Part shown: one piece after another, positions 1 to 9,749 of the stretch
Position numbering within the stretch: the first letter of the stretch is position 1
Layout: every line of letters starts with the position of its first letter
DNA from: CAVVEQ01 sp963804865
GTDB lineage: Bacteria > Chloroflexota > Anaerolineae > Anaerolineales > Anaerolineaceae
DNA: 64,000 bases
Assembly: GCA_963804865.1 (NCBI GenBank)
Contig: CAWDSH010000001.1
Location: 992,001-1,056,000, forward strand
Direction of reading: 5' to 3'
The notes under the pieces: model-generated
Seen by the model: only the letters and a program-made list of their open reading frames with translations
What the model was told of the DNA's origin: nothing
The model's database searches: none
Made by a program: the position numbers and the translations under genes

Positions 1-941
1 AACTTGTAAAACAAGGGATCGTCATCAGCCGGCAAGGCCAGGGCACGCGCGTTGTGGAACGACCTGCGTTACGCGATGATGCCATGCTACGCAAGGCAGC
101 CCTGGTTCACAAGGCCGAATCCTATTTGCTGGAAGCGGTCAATACAGGGTACACAGCCGTGGAGGCTGAACAGGCATTAAGGCTGGCGATGGATCGCTGG
201 AGGGTCATTGAGCAGGCTCCCAGGCCACTGGAAAGGAAGATTCTCCGCTTCGCAGGAAGTCATGATTTGGCAATTGCCTGGATGGCATCCCATTATGAAC
301 AAATTGACCCATCCTTTTCTTTACATCTCAATTTTTCCGGCAGCCTTGGCGGATTGATCGCTCTCGCCGAAGGTAAATCCGACCTGGCGGGTTGCCATCT
401 CTGGGACGAGGAAACCAACGATTACAACTTTGCTTATGTCCGAAAATTGCTGCCTGGGAAAATAGTAGCTCTGGTGACCCTGGCAGAAAGGAATCTAGGA
501 CTGGTCCTCCCTCCCAACAATCCTCAAAAGGTATATGGATTAGCGGATCTGACTAAATCAGGGGTTGTATTCATCAATCGCCAGACCGGTTCTGGAACCC
601 GGGTCTGGCTTGATTACCAGCTTAAGAAATTTGGGATAGATATCAGGAAGATCAAAGGGTTTTCAAATGAGCGCTCCACCCACTCGGAGATCGCCCAGGA
701 GATCGCTGATGGGAAAGCCAGCGCAGGTTTAGGATTGGAAGCAGCGGCCCGTGGTTTTGGGCTTGATTTCATTTTTCTAACACGCGAGAGATATGACCTG
801 GTAATCCCAAAAGAGAATTTTGATCGCCCGTCGTTTCAGCGAATGGTTGCCTGGCTCCAAAAACCTGCAGCGTTGAAAACTATCGACGAAATTGCTGGCT
901 ACGAAACTTCCATGACAGGACAAATACGCTGGTGTCAATAA
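1..941 (+). CDS. GntR-type HTH plus PBP-like domain transcriptional regulator (5' end outside window)
   Basis: The reading frame is open from base 3 with no stop, so the true start lies upstream and the GTG at 54 is internal. The first residues end in RQGQGTRVVE, which matches the wing of a GntR-type winged helix (consensus G.GTFV). A helical linker follows (GYTAVEAEQALRLAMDRW), then a periplasmic-binding-protein-like domain of about 220 residues with the pattern SGSLGGLIALAEGKSDLAGCH and NRQTGSGTRVWLDY, as in the PBP_like (PF12727) family that senses oxyanions or related small ligands. It is probably a cytoplasmic one-component regulator. Ligand and target are not visible. It converges on the small ORF at 955-1050. 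Confidence 0.75.
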   Translation, partial: LVKQGIVISRQGQGTRVVERPALRDDAMLRKAALVHKAESYLLEAVNTGYTAVEAEQALRLAMDRWRVIEQAPRPLERKILRFAGSHDLAIAWMASHYEQIDPSFSLHLNFSGSLGGLIALAEGKSDLAGCHLWDEETNDYNFAYVRKLLPGKIVALVTLAERNLGLVLPPNNPQKVYGLADLTKSGVVFINRQTGSGTRVWLDYQLKKFGIDIRKIKGFSNERSTHSEIAQEIADGKASAGLGLEAAARGFGLDFIFLTRERYDLVIPKENFDRPSFQRMVAWLQKPAALKTIDEIAGYETSMTGQIRWCQ

Positions 942-954
942 GAAAACATTGATT

Positions 955-1050
955 TCAACCAGCGCTCTGCACCAGCGCAAAAGCCAGTGAAAACAGGACG
1001 ATCAGTACGGTGATTACAATCACCAGAATTCGGGCAACTCGCATGCGCAT
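955..1050 (-). CDS. 31-residue single-pass membrane small protein (putative)
   Basis: This short ORF begins 12 nt after the stop of the ferric-reductase-like gene on the same strand. It has a good ribosome binding site (AGGGAG about 7 nt before ATG). The product has a basic start (MRMRVAR) followed by about 20 hydrophobic residues (ILVIVITVLIVLFSLAFALV) and a short polar tail, so it would be one transmembrane helix with the N terminus inside. It may be an accessory subunit of the upstream flavocytochrome, but it could also be translated only incidentally. No family was recognised. Confidence 0.5.
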   Translation of the reverse strand: MRMRVARILVIVITVLIVLFSLAFALVQSAG

Positions 1051-1062
1051 GCTATTTCTCCC

Positions 1063-2394
1063 TTAAACCAAATCAAAACGCTCGGAGTGATAATCACCGA
1101 TGGCTACTCCCACCTTGGGCATTGCTTTTTCAATGGCATTCATCATCGGGAGAGGACCACAAATGAAGATTTCCCACTCATTAGGCTTCAGCCCAGCAGG
1201 CAGATTCTTTTTTATGATTTCAGCTGTCACAAATCCTTTTTCTCCCGACCATTTCTCGGGGGGCTGCTCGAGAACGTGAATGACTTTCAAATTTAATTTT
1301 GACCGCAGTGCCTCGATCTCTTCCCGGAAAGTAATCCCTTCCCAATCTTTGTTTGCATAAATTAACACGAGGGGACGCAAATCCTTGCGATCTGCCAAGG
1401 TTCGCATCATGCTCATCATTGGAGTAATTCCAATCCCGCCAGCGATGAACATGAAACCCCTGGCATAAGGATGACGCTCGTAAGAGAATGACCCAAAGGG
1501 TCCATCAACAAATACTTCTTGTCCGGATTTTAAGTTCTTGATCGTGCTGGTAAAATCACCCAACTCCTTGATTGTGAAGGAGATAAGATCTGGGTTTTCA
1601 GCGCTGGAAGCGATGGTGAACGGATGCTCAGCATCCGCAAAGGGTGATTGATTGGCCGTTATCCAGGCAAATTGACCTGCCTGAAAATGAAATCCTTTCC
1701 CCTTTTTTGGACGTAATTGAAGCGTAAAAGCTGAGCCCCGCTGGGGAACAACTTTATCAATGATGTAAGGGTTGCGAGATAAGCTCCATGGTTTGAAAAC
1801 CCTCACATATAACAAGAGACCAATCCAAAAAACTGAATAGACTATCCACAACTCACGCTTCCACAAAGTATTGAGGTAATAACCCACAAGATATACATGC
1901 GCGAATGCGAGCGAGACAGCCATGATCGCCAGGATACCATGCCAGATGCGCCACTTTGTGTACTCAATTTTAAGTTTTTTCCTATAGACCGAAAACATTA
2001 TCAGTAGTGTGATCGCCACCAAACTTGTGACCGCAGCACGCGCCCGCCAGGGTGCTGAAAAAATGTTGAACAAATTGATTAATCGGGGTGAAAACAATAT
2101 TAAGATTAAAACATGTGCAAGAACAAGATAATATGAAACCAGCGAGATTTGCTTATGAAAGTAGTAGACAATATCGCTGCCATAGGGAGCTTTAATGGTC
2201 TTGAACCGAGCCGTCAGGACAAATTGAAGCATCCACATGGTGAGTCCACAATAACCAAGCGCAACCGAGAAATCCCGCCAAATCTCCCTTCCTGGAGGTC
2301 TATCTCCAACGATGAGGATAAACACCGGCGCAAGGGTTAAAATGATATAAACTAATATCCAGAATATGCCTTGAAGAATGCGTTTTGTGTTCAT
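1063..2394 (-). CDS. Ferric-reductase-like transmembrane flavocytochrome (FAD/NAD(P)H oxidoreductase)
   Basis: About 443 residues. The first half has about six membrane helices with two H-x13-H pairs (YYFHK...LAHVL and WRIWHG...AFAHVY), the usual bis-haem ligands of the ferric reductase/NADPH oxidase fold. The C-terminal half is a ferredoxin-NADP reductase module: HPFTIASS for FAD, FIAGGIGITPMM for the NAD(P) pyrophosphate, and FICGPLPMM near the end. The protein should carry electrons from cytosolic NAD(P)H across the membrane to an outside acceptor (metal, quinone or oxygen), which is not identifiable here. The ATG at 2394 was chosen because the 26 codons upstream are not membrane-like and a TATAAT lies 7 nt before this ATG. 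No Shine-Dalgarno sequence is seen. Confidence 0.85.
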   Translation of the reverse strand: MNTKRILQGIFWILVYIILTLAPVFILIVGDRPPGREIWRDFSVALGYCGLTMWMLQFVLTARFKTIKAPYGSDIVYYFHKQISLVSYYLVLAHVLILILFSPRLINLFNIFSAPWRARAAVTSLVAITLLIMFSVYRKKLKIEYTKWRIWHGILAIMAVSLAFAHVYLVGYYLNTLWKRELWIVYSVFWIGLLLYVRVFKPWSLSRNPYIIDKVVPQRGSAFTLQLRPKKGKGFHFQAGQFAWITANQSPFADAEHPFTIASSAENPDLISFTIKELGDFTSTIKNLKSGQEVFVDGPFGSFSYERHPYARGFMFIAGGIGITPMMSMMRTLADRKDLRPLVLIYANKDWEGITFREEIEALRSKLNLKVIHVLEQPPEKWSGEKGFVTAEIIKKNLPAGLKPNEWEIFICGPLPMMNAIEKAMPKVGVAIGDYHSERFDLV

Positions 2395-2401
2395 ATACCG
2401 T

Positions 2402-2431
2402 ATTATAAGCAAAACTGTATATAAGTATGAA
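2402..2431 (-). promoter_or_regulatory. Promoter of the ferric-reductase-like gene, possibly leaderless
   Basis: On the minus strand a perfect -10 TATAAT (2402-2407) is preceded 18 nt upstream by TTCATA (4 of 6 matches to TTGACA). Only 7 nt separate the -10 from the ATG, so transcription would start at or within a base or two of the start codon. No ribosome binding site fits in that space. Confidence 0.5.
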
Positions 2432-2532
2432 ATCTTGCACAATTTTAAAGGACTATGGCATGTTAACTGCAATTTACCCTCTTAAGATTTTCAATCAGGG
2501 AAGAAATCCTTAGAATATTTATTTGTAACTTT

Positions 2533-3735
2533 ATGATAAGAAAAAAGATCGCGGTGATAAGTTCGGGACACATTCCATCAAATTGGGCTCATAGTATCAA
2601 TACTGTGGAAGCGGCAAATGGCTTTTATAAGGCAAACCAAGATGTCGAACTTTTTTCTCCCTTAAGATGGAATGAAGCAAAATTGTTAAGAAAGATAAAA
2701 AGCATCCATAAATATTATGGAATTCCTCATTCGATATCTGTAAATTTAATCAGAGATACTACATTTCATTATTATCAAGAAATATTTCCACTAAACAGGT
2801 TTTTTGAATTGAACGCTCGTTTTTTTACTCCTCGAACGGATTCCCATCATGATATAGAAAATAAAATAGCTAAAATGGTTTTCAAGAATAATTTTTCGCT
2901 TGCATATTGCAGATGTTACCGAGCACCTATACATTGTATTAATTACGGAATTGATACGATCATTGAAACTCATTCCGGCAATATTAAGAATCCAGATCTA
3001 ATAAGATTATTTTCACTCGCAAAAAACAAGCATTTCATTGGCATCATAACAATATCTGAGATACTGAAAGAAAGGTATGTTGAAGCTGGTGTTCCCAAAG
3101 AGAAAATTATCATCTTGAATGGCGGAGTGGACATTCGAAAATTTCATTTTAGAGATCCATCTTACGCTCGGAGGAAAATGGGAATATCTTCAACCTCGAA
3201 AATTGTTACATATTCAGGAAGCTTGTCACCAGATAGAGGTATTTTTTATTTAATTAATGCAGCCAAGAATTTGAAAGACATTCAATTTTTATTTATCGGG
3301 GGTAATGGGAACCAAATAAGATTTTGGAAAAAGCGATGCGCAGAAAATAAAATCTCGAATGTGCTATTTATGGGTTACGTGGAACATTATAGAGTACCGC
3401 TCCTTCTCGCAGCTTCTGATATTCTGATTCTTCCGTATACAAGTGATCTTGAAACTTATCAGTGGATGTCTCCAATAAAACTCTTCGAATATATAGCCGC
3501 TGGAAAACCAATCATTGCAAGCGATTTGTCATCCCTTACCAAGCTCCTTCACAACAACTTAAACTCATTGGTCATCCCGGAAAAAAATTCTCGAGCTATA
3601 GAAGACGCTATATTTCTCTTATTATCTAATCCTCTTTTGGCCGCAAGAATCAGTTCACAAGCAGCTTCTGATGCAAAATTATTTGACATCAAAGAACGTG
3701 CTGTATCAATACTTAAGTATTTCAACTTACAATGA
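2533..3735 (+). CDS. Glycosyltransferase family 4
   Basis: 400 residues with the GT-B architecture. The N-terminal half binds the acceptor. The C-terminal half has NGGVDIRKF, a YSGSL strand start, and the E-x7-E-like donor segment SPIKLFEYIAAGKPIIASD. It should transfer a sugar from a nucleotide donor to a lipid-linked glycan on the cytoplasmic face. It is the first gene of the surface-polysaccharide locus and overlaps the flippase gene by 4 nt (ATGA), which suggests translational coupling. Base composition is visibly AT-richer than in the flanking housekeeping genes. Sugar specificity cannot be read from the sequence. Confidence 0.85.
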   Translation: MIRKKIAVISSGHIPSNWAHSINTVEAANGFYKANQDVELFSPLRWNEAKLLRKIKSIHKYYGIPHSISVNLIRDTTFHYYQEIFPLNRFFELNARFFTPRTDSHHDIENKIAKMVFKNNFSLAYCRCYRAPIHCINYGIDTIIETHSGNIKNPDLIRLFSLAKNKHFIGIITISEILKERYVEAGVPKEKIIILNGGVDIRKFHFRDPSYARRKMGISSTSKIVTYSGSLSPDRGIFYLINAAKNLKDIQFLFIGGNGNQIRFWKKRCAENKISNVLFMGYVEHYRVPLLLAASDILILPYTSDLETYQWMSPIKLFEYIAAGKPIIASDLSSLTKLLHNNLNSLVIPEKNSRAIEDAIFLLLSNPLLAARISSQAASDAKLFDIKERAVSILKYFNLQ

Positions 3736-5306
3736 CCTTTAAACCATTTCTGAATTCAATTACACACGCATTTCAGAAAATAGAATTAACTCGCACCGGG
3801 AAAGCTTTACTCTCTTTTTTTTCATTCACTTTAACTCAAATTACGACCATACTTGTTAATTTGTTGATTACCCCGTTTCTTTTGATAAAGATTGGCTCTG
3901 AATTATTTGGTACCGGGCAAATAATTAACCAGTATATGAATGTATTGAGTTTTTTTGACCTTCGACCACTTAACTCACTCAAGTACTCTTTATCCACACT
4001 TCACACTGCTGACGATTCACAAAAAAGAAGACAAGTTGGTTCATCACTGACACTTTGGCTGTGTACATTGCCATTGTTAATTTCGATCAGCCTCATTTTC
4101 ATCATATTTTCTTCAGGCATATTAAAAGTAAATCCTTTGTTTGTACCAATGGTGCGATTTTGCCTAATAATTTCCTTTTTTAATTTGATCATGAATGCAA
4201 TCTTTTATATTTCAGCCGCAATACTGCTAGGCGTAAATCTCGCCTACAAAGGAATGGGGATAAGAGCTTTCGCATCAGTGGTTTCAGGATTAATATCAGT
4301 CCTCCTTGTTTGGAATGGATGGAATCTGCTTGGGATATTCTTGGCAAATCTAATCGGTGACCTAGTATTGGCATTTCTATACTTTGTTATAGCTAAGAAA
4401 TCCATCAACTGGCTGGGAATTGAAAAACCGTCGAAAAATGAATTCGCCGGATTCACAAAGTATAGTTTCTGGTTGTCTGCAGCAAATTTTAGTTCCTTCC
4501 TTCTATATCAGAGTGACATCATTATCATTGGCGCCATTCTCTCACCGGTCGCCGTCACCAGTTATGTATTAACGAGAGTGGTGATGGATCGCCTGGTTCT
4601 ACAAGGAATTAATCTTTTTAATTCAAGCATTTCCGGAATAGGTCAATTAATTGAAACAAACAAGCAGGAAAAGATACGAGATCTTCGTATTGAAATGCAA
4701 AGTATCGCTCTATTATTTTTAAGTATTTTTGGTTCAGGAGTAATTATTTTCAACCAATCCTTTATCAGTATGTGGGTAGGACAAGAAAAATATGCGGGCG
4801 ATCTTTTTAATTTGATAGCAGTAATAGCTGCAACACAACCTTTGTTCAGTACGGTAGACATAATCTTGCTTGATCTATATAAAATCTCTACTGTAAAAAC
4901 AAGGATTTATTTGCTTTCAGGGATCGTAAATGTTATCGCTAGTATAATCTTGATCCAATCCTTAAATTTAGTCGGATATGTGATTGCTAATACAATCGCA
5001 AAAGTTCTTTTTACTCTCCAGATAAATTTCGCGATAAACAAACAAATCGAACAAAACCATTCAAATTACTTTATAAGGCTTATTCGCCCAACAATCATTT
5101 GGATATTAATTTTGATTCTCTCGGTGTTCATCAAGAGCAAGATTCTCATAAGTAGCTGGCGTGAATTGATCATCTATTCGCTGGGAATATCGTTTCTTTG
5201 TTTTATCACAACATGGTGGGGTGGTTTATCTAAAGACATTCGGATTAATGTAGTAAATCGTGTGCCATCCTTGCCGAAGGTACTAGGGCGCGTTTTATGC
5301 TTATAG
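3732..5306 (+). CDS. Wzx-type polysaccharide flippase (MOP superfamily)
   Basis: 524 residues, almost entirely hydrophobic segments separated by short basic loops, consistent with 12-14 transmembrane helices of the RfbX/Wzx branch of the MOP exporter superfamily. Family-like features are an N-terminal TLTQITTILVNLLITPFLL helix and a central block with YQSDIIIIGAILSP. It would flip undecaprenyl-linked repeat units to the outer face of the cytoplasmic membrane. Glycosyltransferase genes on both sides and the downstream polymerase-like gene support a Wzx/Wzy-dependent pathway. Confidence 0.85.
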   Translation: MTFKPFLNSITHAFQKIELTRTGKALLSFFSFTLTQITTILVNLLITPFLLIKIGSELFGTGQIINQYMNVLSFFDLRPLNSLKYSLSTLHTADDSQKRRQVGSSLTLWLCTLPLLISISLIFIIFSSGILKVNPLFVPMVRFCLIISFFNLIMNAIFYISAAILLGVNLAYKGMGIRAFASVVSGLISVLLVWNGWNLLGIFLANLIGDLVLAFLYFVIAKKSINWLGIEKPSKNEFAGFTKYSFWLSAANFSSFLLYQSDIIIIGAILSPVAVTSYVLTRVVMDRLVLQGINLFNSSISGIGQLIETNKQEKIRDLRIEMQSIALLFLSIFGSGVIIFNQSFISMWVGQEKYAGDLFNLIAVIAATQPLFSTVDIILLDLYKISTVKTRIYLLSGIVNVIASIILIQSLNLVGYVIANTIAKVLFTLQINFAINKQIEQNHSNYFIRLIRPTIIWILILILSVFIKSKILISSWRELIIYSLGISFLCFITTWWGGLSKDIRINVVNRVPSLPKVLGRVLCL

Positions 5307-5315
5307 AGAACTGAA

Positions 5316-6167
5316 ATGAAAAGAGAATTAACAGTAACAGAAAAAATCCATGAGATTAACTTCCCATTCCATGAAAAGGATTGGCTCCCCTTAAAGAGAA
5401 TTGCGCAAATTCTCGCAATAAAGGAGCGAGAGAATGGTACATTTGATCATGGTCATTGGTGGCGTGGGCCACTTTTATATTCGCTGATTGCGTCCATTCG
5501 ACCAAGAGTTGTACTAGAAATTGGAACAGGTAGAGGATATGGGATTTTTTGTATTGCAAAAGCTGTAAAGGATTTTAATCTTCAAACTAGAATTTATACG
5601 CTTGATATACTGGGCAAAGATGAAACTCAAGAATGGATTGTTGACAATCAAAAAGGTGTGCAAAAAATAAAATCAAGCTTAGAGAATATTTGGAATAACT
5701 ATATTGAAAGTTCAATAACTAATTGTATAAATTTCATAAAAATCAGCTCTGAGGAAATAAAGCCTTTTTGGGAAAAACATTCTCTTCCAGAAGTTGATTT
5801 CTTTTTTGTCGACGCAAATCATGATTATTTTTCGGTACGACTTGATGTTTTATCATCAATATCTATTGCATCCCAGAATTTTTCAATTTTATTTGACGAT
5901 TTTACTAAGCGGAAGAATTATGGAGTAGTTAAATCAGTCATGGCGTTCTACAAGAAGTTGCAATCCCCTTCCTTAGAAATCATCGATCTATTTTATCGTG
6001 ATCCCTCGATGACCGAAAATTCTATGCCACATCAAATGGCATTTTTCCATAATATCCATTATCCTAAAGACGAATACTTATCACTAACATTTAAATTCTT
6101 TTCTTTTGCTAAAAAAATACGAAAATTATTAAGTGCCATTAATCATAAATTTTTAAATCGAAAATGA
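5316..6167 (+). CDS. SAM-dependent class I methyltransferase (Methyltransf_24/CmcI-like)
   Basis: 283 residues. Motif I is VVLEIGTGRGYG (about residues 68-80). The acidic strand is DFFFVDANHDYFSVRLDV, where the D-x-N-H-x-Y arrangement recalls the CmcI/Methyltransf_24 group of metal-dependent O-methyltransferases. The C-terminal tail is basic. In this locus it probably methylates a glycan residue or a precursor (inference). It lies 9 nt after the flippase gene and overlaps the next gene by ATGA. The sequence is strongly AT-rich. Confidence 0.75.
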   Translation: MKRELTVTEKIHEINFPFHEKDWLPLKRIAQILAIKERENGTFDHGHWWRGPLLYSLIASIRPRVVLEIGTGRGYGIFCIAKAVKDFNLQTRIYTLDILGKDETQEWIVDNQKGVQKIKSSLENIWNNYIESSITNCINFIKISSEEIKPFWEKHSLPEVDFFFVDANHDYFSVRLDVLSSISIASQNFSILFDDFTKRKNYGVVKSVMAFYKKLQSPSLEIIDLFYRDPSMTENSMPHQMAFFHNIHYPKDEYLSLTFKFFSFAKKIRKLLSAINHKFLNRK

Positions 6168-7294
6168 AAATAGAACGAGCAGACCCTATCAATCTTGCTT
6201 TATTTTTCTCCCATCATATCTCACTCGTTACTCTCGAACAAAGCGGTCTATTGGCTAGAGAAATTGCTTATCTCAAGTCTCTTGAAAAAATGTTAGGTAA
6301 TATCAGCGTAATATCATACGATACGCCAAATCCCTCTTTACCTCGTTTGTTAGAAAAAGCATCGCCCATAAAAGTCCTCTACAATCAATCCTCTTTGCCT
6401 TACAAACTATATGGGATCTTTGCATTCTGGATCCATCGAAGGGAATTATCCAAAGCAGACATATTCCGGACCAATCAGATAAGCGGAGCGTATTCTGCAA
6501 TTCTTTCTAAAATATTTCATCGAAAACCGCTGATCCTCCGCACCGGATTTCTTCCCGGAAAGAATTTCCAATACCAAAATTCGGCAAACCTCCAAGCTGC
6601 TCAAATCAAGTTGCAGGAACAACTTGCTTTGAAAAATGCTGACCTCATTTTTCTTGGTTCTGCCGCCAATTCAGATTATGTAAGAACGAAGTATTCAAGA
6701 ATCTCCTCTTCCATACATATTATTCCCCCATCCATAGATACAACGCTTTTTACACCAGCACATTGCCCTGTTCATTCTATGACCAACCTGATTTATGTTG
6801 GCCGATTAACCCGCGAAAAGAATATTGAATCGCTCATAGAAGCATGCCAGCTAGTTGGTCATTGTCACTTAACCATTATAGGAGCGGGTCCTGAAGAGCA
6901 GGCTTTAAAACAAATAACAAGAAAAACCAACATTGATTTTCTTGGCAATGTCTCGAATGAAAAGTTGCCTGCATATTTAACCCAAGCAGATTTTTTCGTC
7001 CTCCCATCACTTTATGAAGGAACTCCAAAAGCATTGTTGGAAGCAATGTCCTGTGGGTTGCCAGTCATTGGAGCTGATTCCCCGGGGATTCGAGAAATCA
7101 TTATCAATGGGGAAAATGGAATTCTTTGCTCCCCCACCCCCAGAGGAATTGCCGATTCAATTCTTCTATTGAGAAAGGATAGATCCCTTGAAAAAAAGAT
7201 CAAGAGAAATGCGAGAAGCTATGTAATTGAGCATTATGATATGAACAGAATAGCATCGATTGAAAGCGCAATCATCAGAGGATTTCTTTCATGA
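6164..7294 (+). CDS. Glycosyltransferase family 4
   Basis: 376 residues, GT-B fold. It shows IIPPSIDTTLFTP, then LIYVGRLTREKNIESLIEA, the classical opening of the GT1-type C-terminal domain, then IIGAGPEEQALK and the donor-binding E-x7-E in PSLYEGTPKALLEAMSCGLP. It is a cytoplasmic enzyme extending the lipid-linked repeat unit. Both ends overlap neighbours by 4 nt (ATGA), so the run from 5.3 to 8.7 kb is probably one transcript. The sugar is not known. Confidence 0.87.
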   Translation: MKIERADPINLALFFSHHISLVTLEQSGLLAREIAYLKSLEKMLGNISVISYDTPNPSLPRLLEKASPIKVLYNQSSLPYKLYGIFAFWIHRRELSKADIFRTNQISGAYSAILSKIFHRKPLILRTGFLPGKNFQYQNSANLQAAQIKLQEQLALKNADLIFLGSAANSDYVRTKYSRISSSIHIIPPSIDTTLFTPAHCPVHSMTNLIYVGRLTREKNIESLIEACQLVGHCHLTIIGAGPEEQALKQITRKTNIDFLGNVSNEKLPAYLTQADFFVLPSLYEGTPKALLEAMSCGLPVIGADSPGIREIIINGENGILCSPTPRGIADSILLLRKDRSLEKKIKRNARSYVIEHYDMNRIASIESAIIRGFLS

Positions 7295-8746
7295 ATTCAG
7301 CTGCGTCAAATAGAATTCATTCCTTTCGCACTTTAATCATTATCCTGGGTGGGTTGATTTTAGGGACTTTAGTCGGCATTCTTATCCAATTCAGCCCTGG
7401 GGATTTCATAATATTGATTCTTCTTTTTACCCTGCTTATGGTGATGGCAAAGTTATTCCGAATTTCACTGCCCGTTGTGATAATTTGCACAGGTATTGTT
7501 GCTGAATTGTTTCTCGGTGATCTGGATATTGGCTCTTTCTCATTAAGGGTGTACACCTTCGGTTCTTTGTTGATCTATTCGATTGTTGATTCACTCCTCA
7601 GACACCGCCCATTGTTTATCAGCAAGGAAGCTGTTTACGTCGGGATACTATATTCCGTTTTCATCCTTTGGACCTTCCTCGCTGCCCTGGGTGGAGGTTC
7701 AAACCTCCCGGCAACTTTCAATACAGCGATTACCCGCCATACCTTGGCACTCGCGGCGTTTGTCGTCATTCAATATTTCTATTCGTACACGGCGGGATAT
7801 TTCCTGGTTAATCCGGACAATGGTTCTTTCGATCCTGTTATCCTCCATAATTGCGATCTTGCAATGGTTGGGTAATTCTTTCACCTGGGATATTTGGTTC
7901 AAGCTGCATCCCTTGATCACGAATTATTACAACGTGGAGGCAGGGATCCTGGAAGAATACCAACTTGTTCCAGGTCTGGCTGCTACAGCATTTACGATGG
8001 GCTATCAACTGGTCACATTGGGACCGTTTCTGTTAGCTTTTTCATTTCTAAACAGCAGATCAATAAAAGGATCCTTAGGTCTGTTGATCATCATTGCTGG
8101 ATTAATGGTCGTTCAACAGCGTTCCTCTCTTCTTGGTTTCATTGTGATCCTCGTGATTGGGTTTTTTATGTTCATTAGAGCCCAATCGAAAATATCCCTG
8201 AAGATCACTCTATTCCTGATAATTTCATTTTTCGGATATTTTTTGATACGACCTATAACTGTAGGAAATACTCCCCAAGGTCAATATTCTCTCGATCGGT
8301 TTGATGTCCCCGTTGATGAAGGTAGAATTGCCCTTGCAAGGGCTGCTTTTGAATTTGCCAACCGAAACTGGATGTTCGGCGGAGGCGCAGAAAATTTCAT
8401 TGATTCCCTGCAAACCGCAAATGATCCATTGATGGTGTACACAACCTCTACAACGCATAATGTATTCCTTAATGCACTTATTTACTATGGAATTCCTGCA
8501 TTGCTCATCATCACAATTCTTATCATCTATATAATCCAGCAAATGGGGCGAATTTGGTTGTCGACGCCAAAGAAGAATGATTGGATTCTTCTGGGAATTG
8601 TGTTTGGTCTTATTGGGTACTTAGTTAACACCCAATTTCACAACGCAAGTTTTGTCACCGGGGATGTCCTTCCGTGGATTCTATTGGCACTTCTATTCAT
8701 CTACGATCGGATGAAGAAAATCGAGTTCGATGGATCAACCGAATGA
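7291..8746 (+). CDS. O-antigen polymerase/ligase-like membrane protein (Wzy/WaaL type), frame break near 7790
   Basis: Two overlapping reading frames together give one protein of about 484 residues with 10 or more membrane helices. The first frame runs to about 7790 and the second continues from there to the stop at 8744-8746. Dropping one G around 7790 joins FVVIQYFYSYT to RDISWLIRTMV. The second part has the large polar loop typical of Wzy/WaaL proteins (positions about 8270-8450), with RFDVPVDEGRIALARAAFEF and STTHNVFLNALIYYGIPALL, where T-x-H-N-x-x-L-x-x-L is the O-antigen-ligase signature. It would polymerise repeat units or attach glycan outside the membrane. The break is probably a consensus error. 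Confidence 0.78.
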
Positions 8747-9749
8747 TAAATAGACCATTGATATCAGTTGTTATGGCAGTGCACAACGAGAGCCAATATA
8801 TTCAGCAGGCAATCGAAAGTATATTGGCACAGACATTTCAACAATTCGAATTTATCATCATAGACGATGGATCCACGGATGATACTGCAGCCGAAATTTA
8901 CGGTTTTAAGGATAATCGGATCAAATTAATTACAATCTGCCAGGACAAATCTGGCATCTGCACTGAATCGTGGAATTGAAGAGACCCATTCTGAAATTTA
9001 TTGCGCGCATCGATGGGGATGATTTCTGCGAACGTGATCGTTTTGAGCTTCAATATCAATGGATGTATACGCACCCCGAGTACGGTCTTTTGGGCAGCAA
9101 TGGAGACTACGTGGATGAAGAAGGATCATTTCTTGCTTCAACAGATTTTTCACTAGAAAATCAGCATTTACAAAATATTTTGCTCAACGGGATTGCCAAT
9201 CCATTTTTGCATGGTTCGGTAATATTAAGAAAAAAAGCACTTTCTGAATGTGGTTTATACCGACCAGAATTCAGGTATTCCCAAGATCTCGATTTGTGGC
9301 TTCGTCTTGCTGAGGTATCCAAGATCGCGAACTTGGGAGAACGATTGTATACTCAAAGAATTCGGCCTGGTGCAACGGGAGCTCTAAAATGGAGTGACCA
9401 ACGGGATTATGGCAACCTTGCCAGGTTATGCGCAGAAAGACGTCGCCGTGGTGAGAGTGAACCCGACTTTTCACAGTTACAAGATCTGAAGAAGACGAGA
9501 AAATTCCCGACCAATCTGGATCTCGAACCCAATTCCTTTTATCATTTATCGATAGCCAATATCCTTCTTGATTCTGATCACCCTCAGCATGCTCGTAAGC
9601 ACCTAAAATTAATTAAGAATAATGGAAAATTTAATTTGAACCTGGCTTTTCTAAACATCCTTTCGTTTATGCCCAAAAGTCTTAGGCATCCCATTTTAGA
9701 AAAAATCCGATCCGGGTATCGAAAAATACTTCGAACTTCATTACTATGA
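8743..9749 (+). CDS. Glycosyltransferase family 2, two frame breaks (near 8935 and 8995)
   Basis: The start is ATG 8743 in an ATGA overlap with the polymerase gene. Frame one gives ISVVMAVHNESQYIQQAIES and FIIIDDGSTDD, the GT-A nucleotide-binding strand. Removing one A at 8934-8935 and one A at 8994-8996 restores KLITSARTNLASALNRGIEE and HSEFIARIDGDDFCERDRF, where D-G-D-D carries the metal-binding DxD. The rest has the acceptor region and SQDLDLWLRLA. The repaired length is about 335 residues, normal for the family. Both corrections are single-base deletions in A runs, so the gene is probably intact in the organism. Confidence 0.8.

Noticed and set aside
2395..2472. N-terminal extension of the ferric-reductase-like protein to 2472
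   Set aside because: It would be translated across the TATAAT promoter element and adds a segment unlike the family.
8935..8996. Programmed frameshifting in the GT2 gene
   Set aside because: No slippery heptamer or downstream pseudoknot was seen, and similar breaks occur in unrelated genes, which fits sequence error better.
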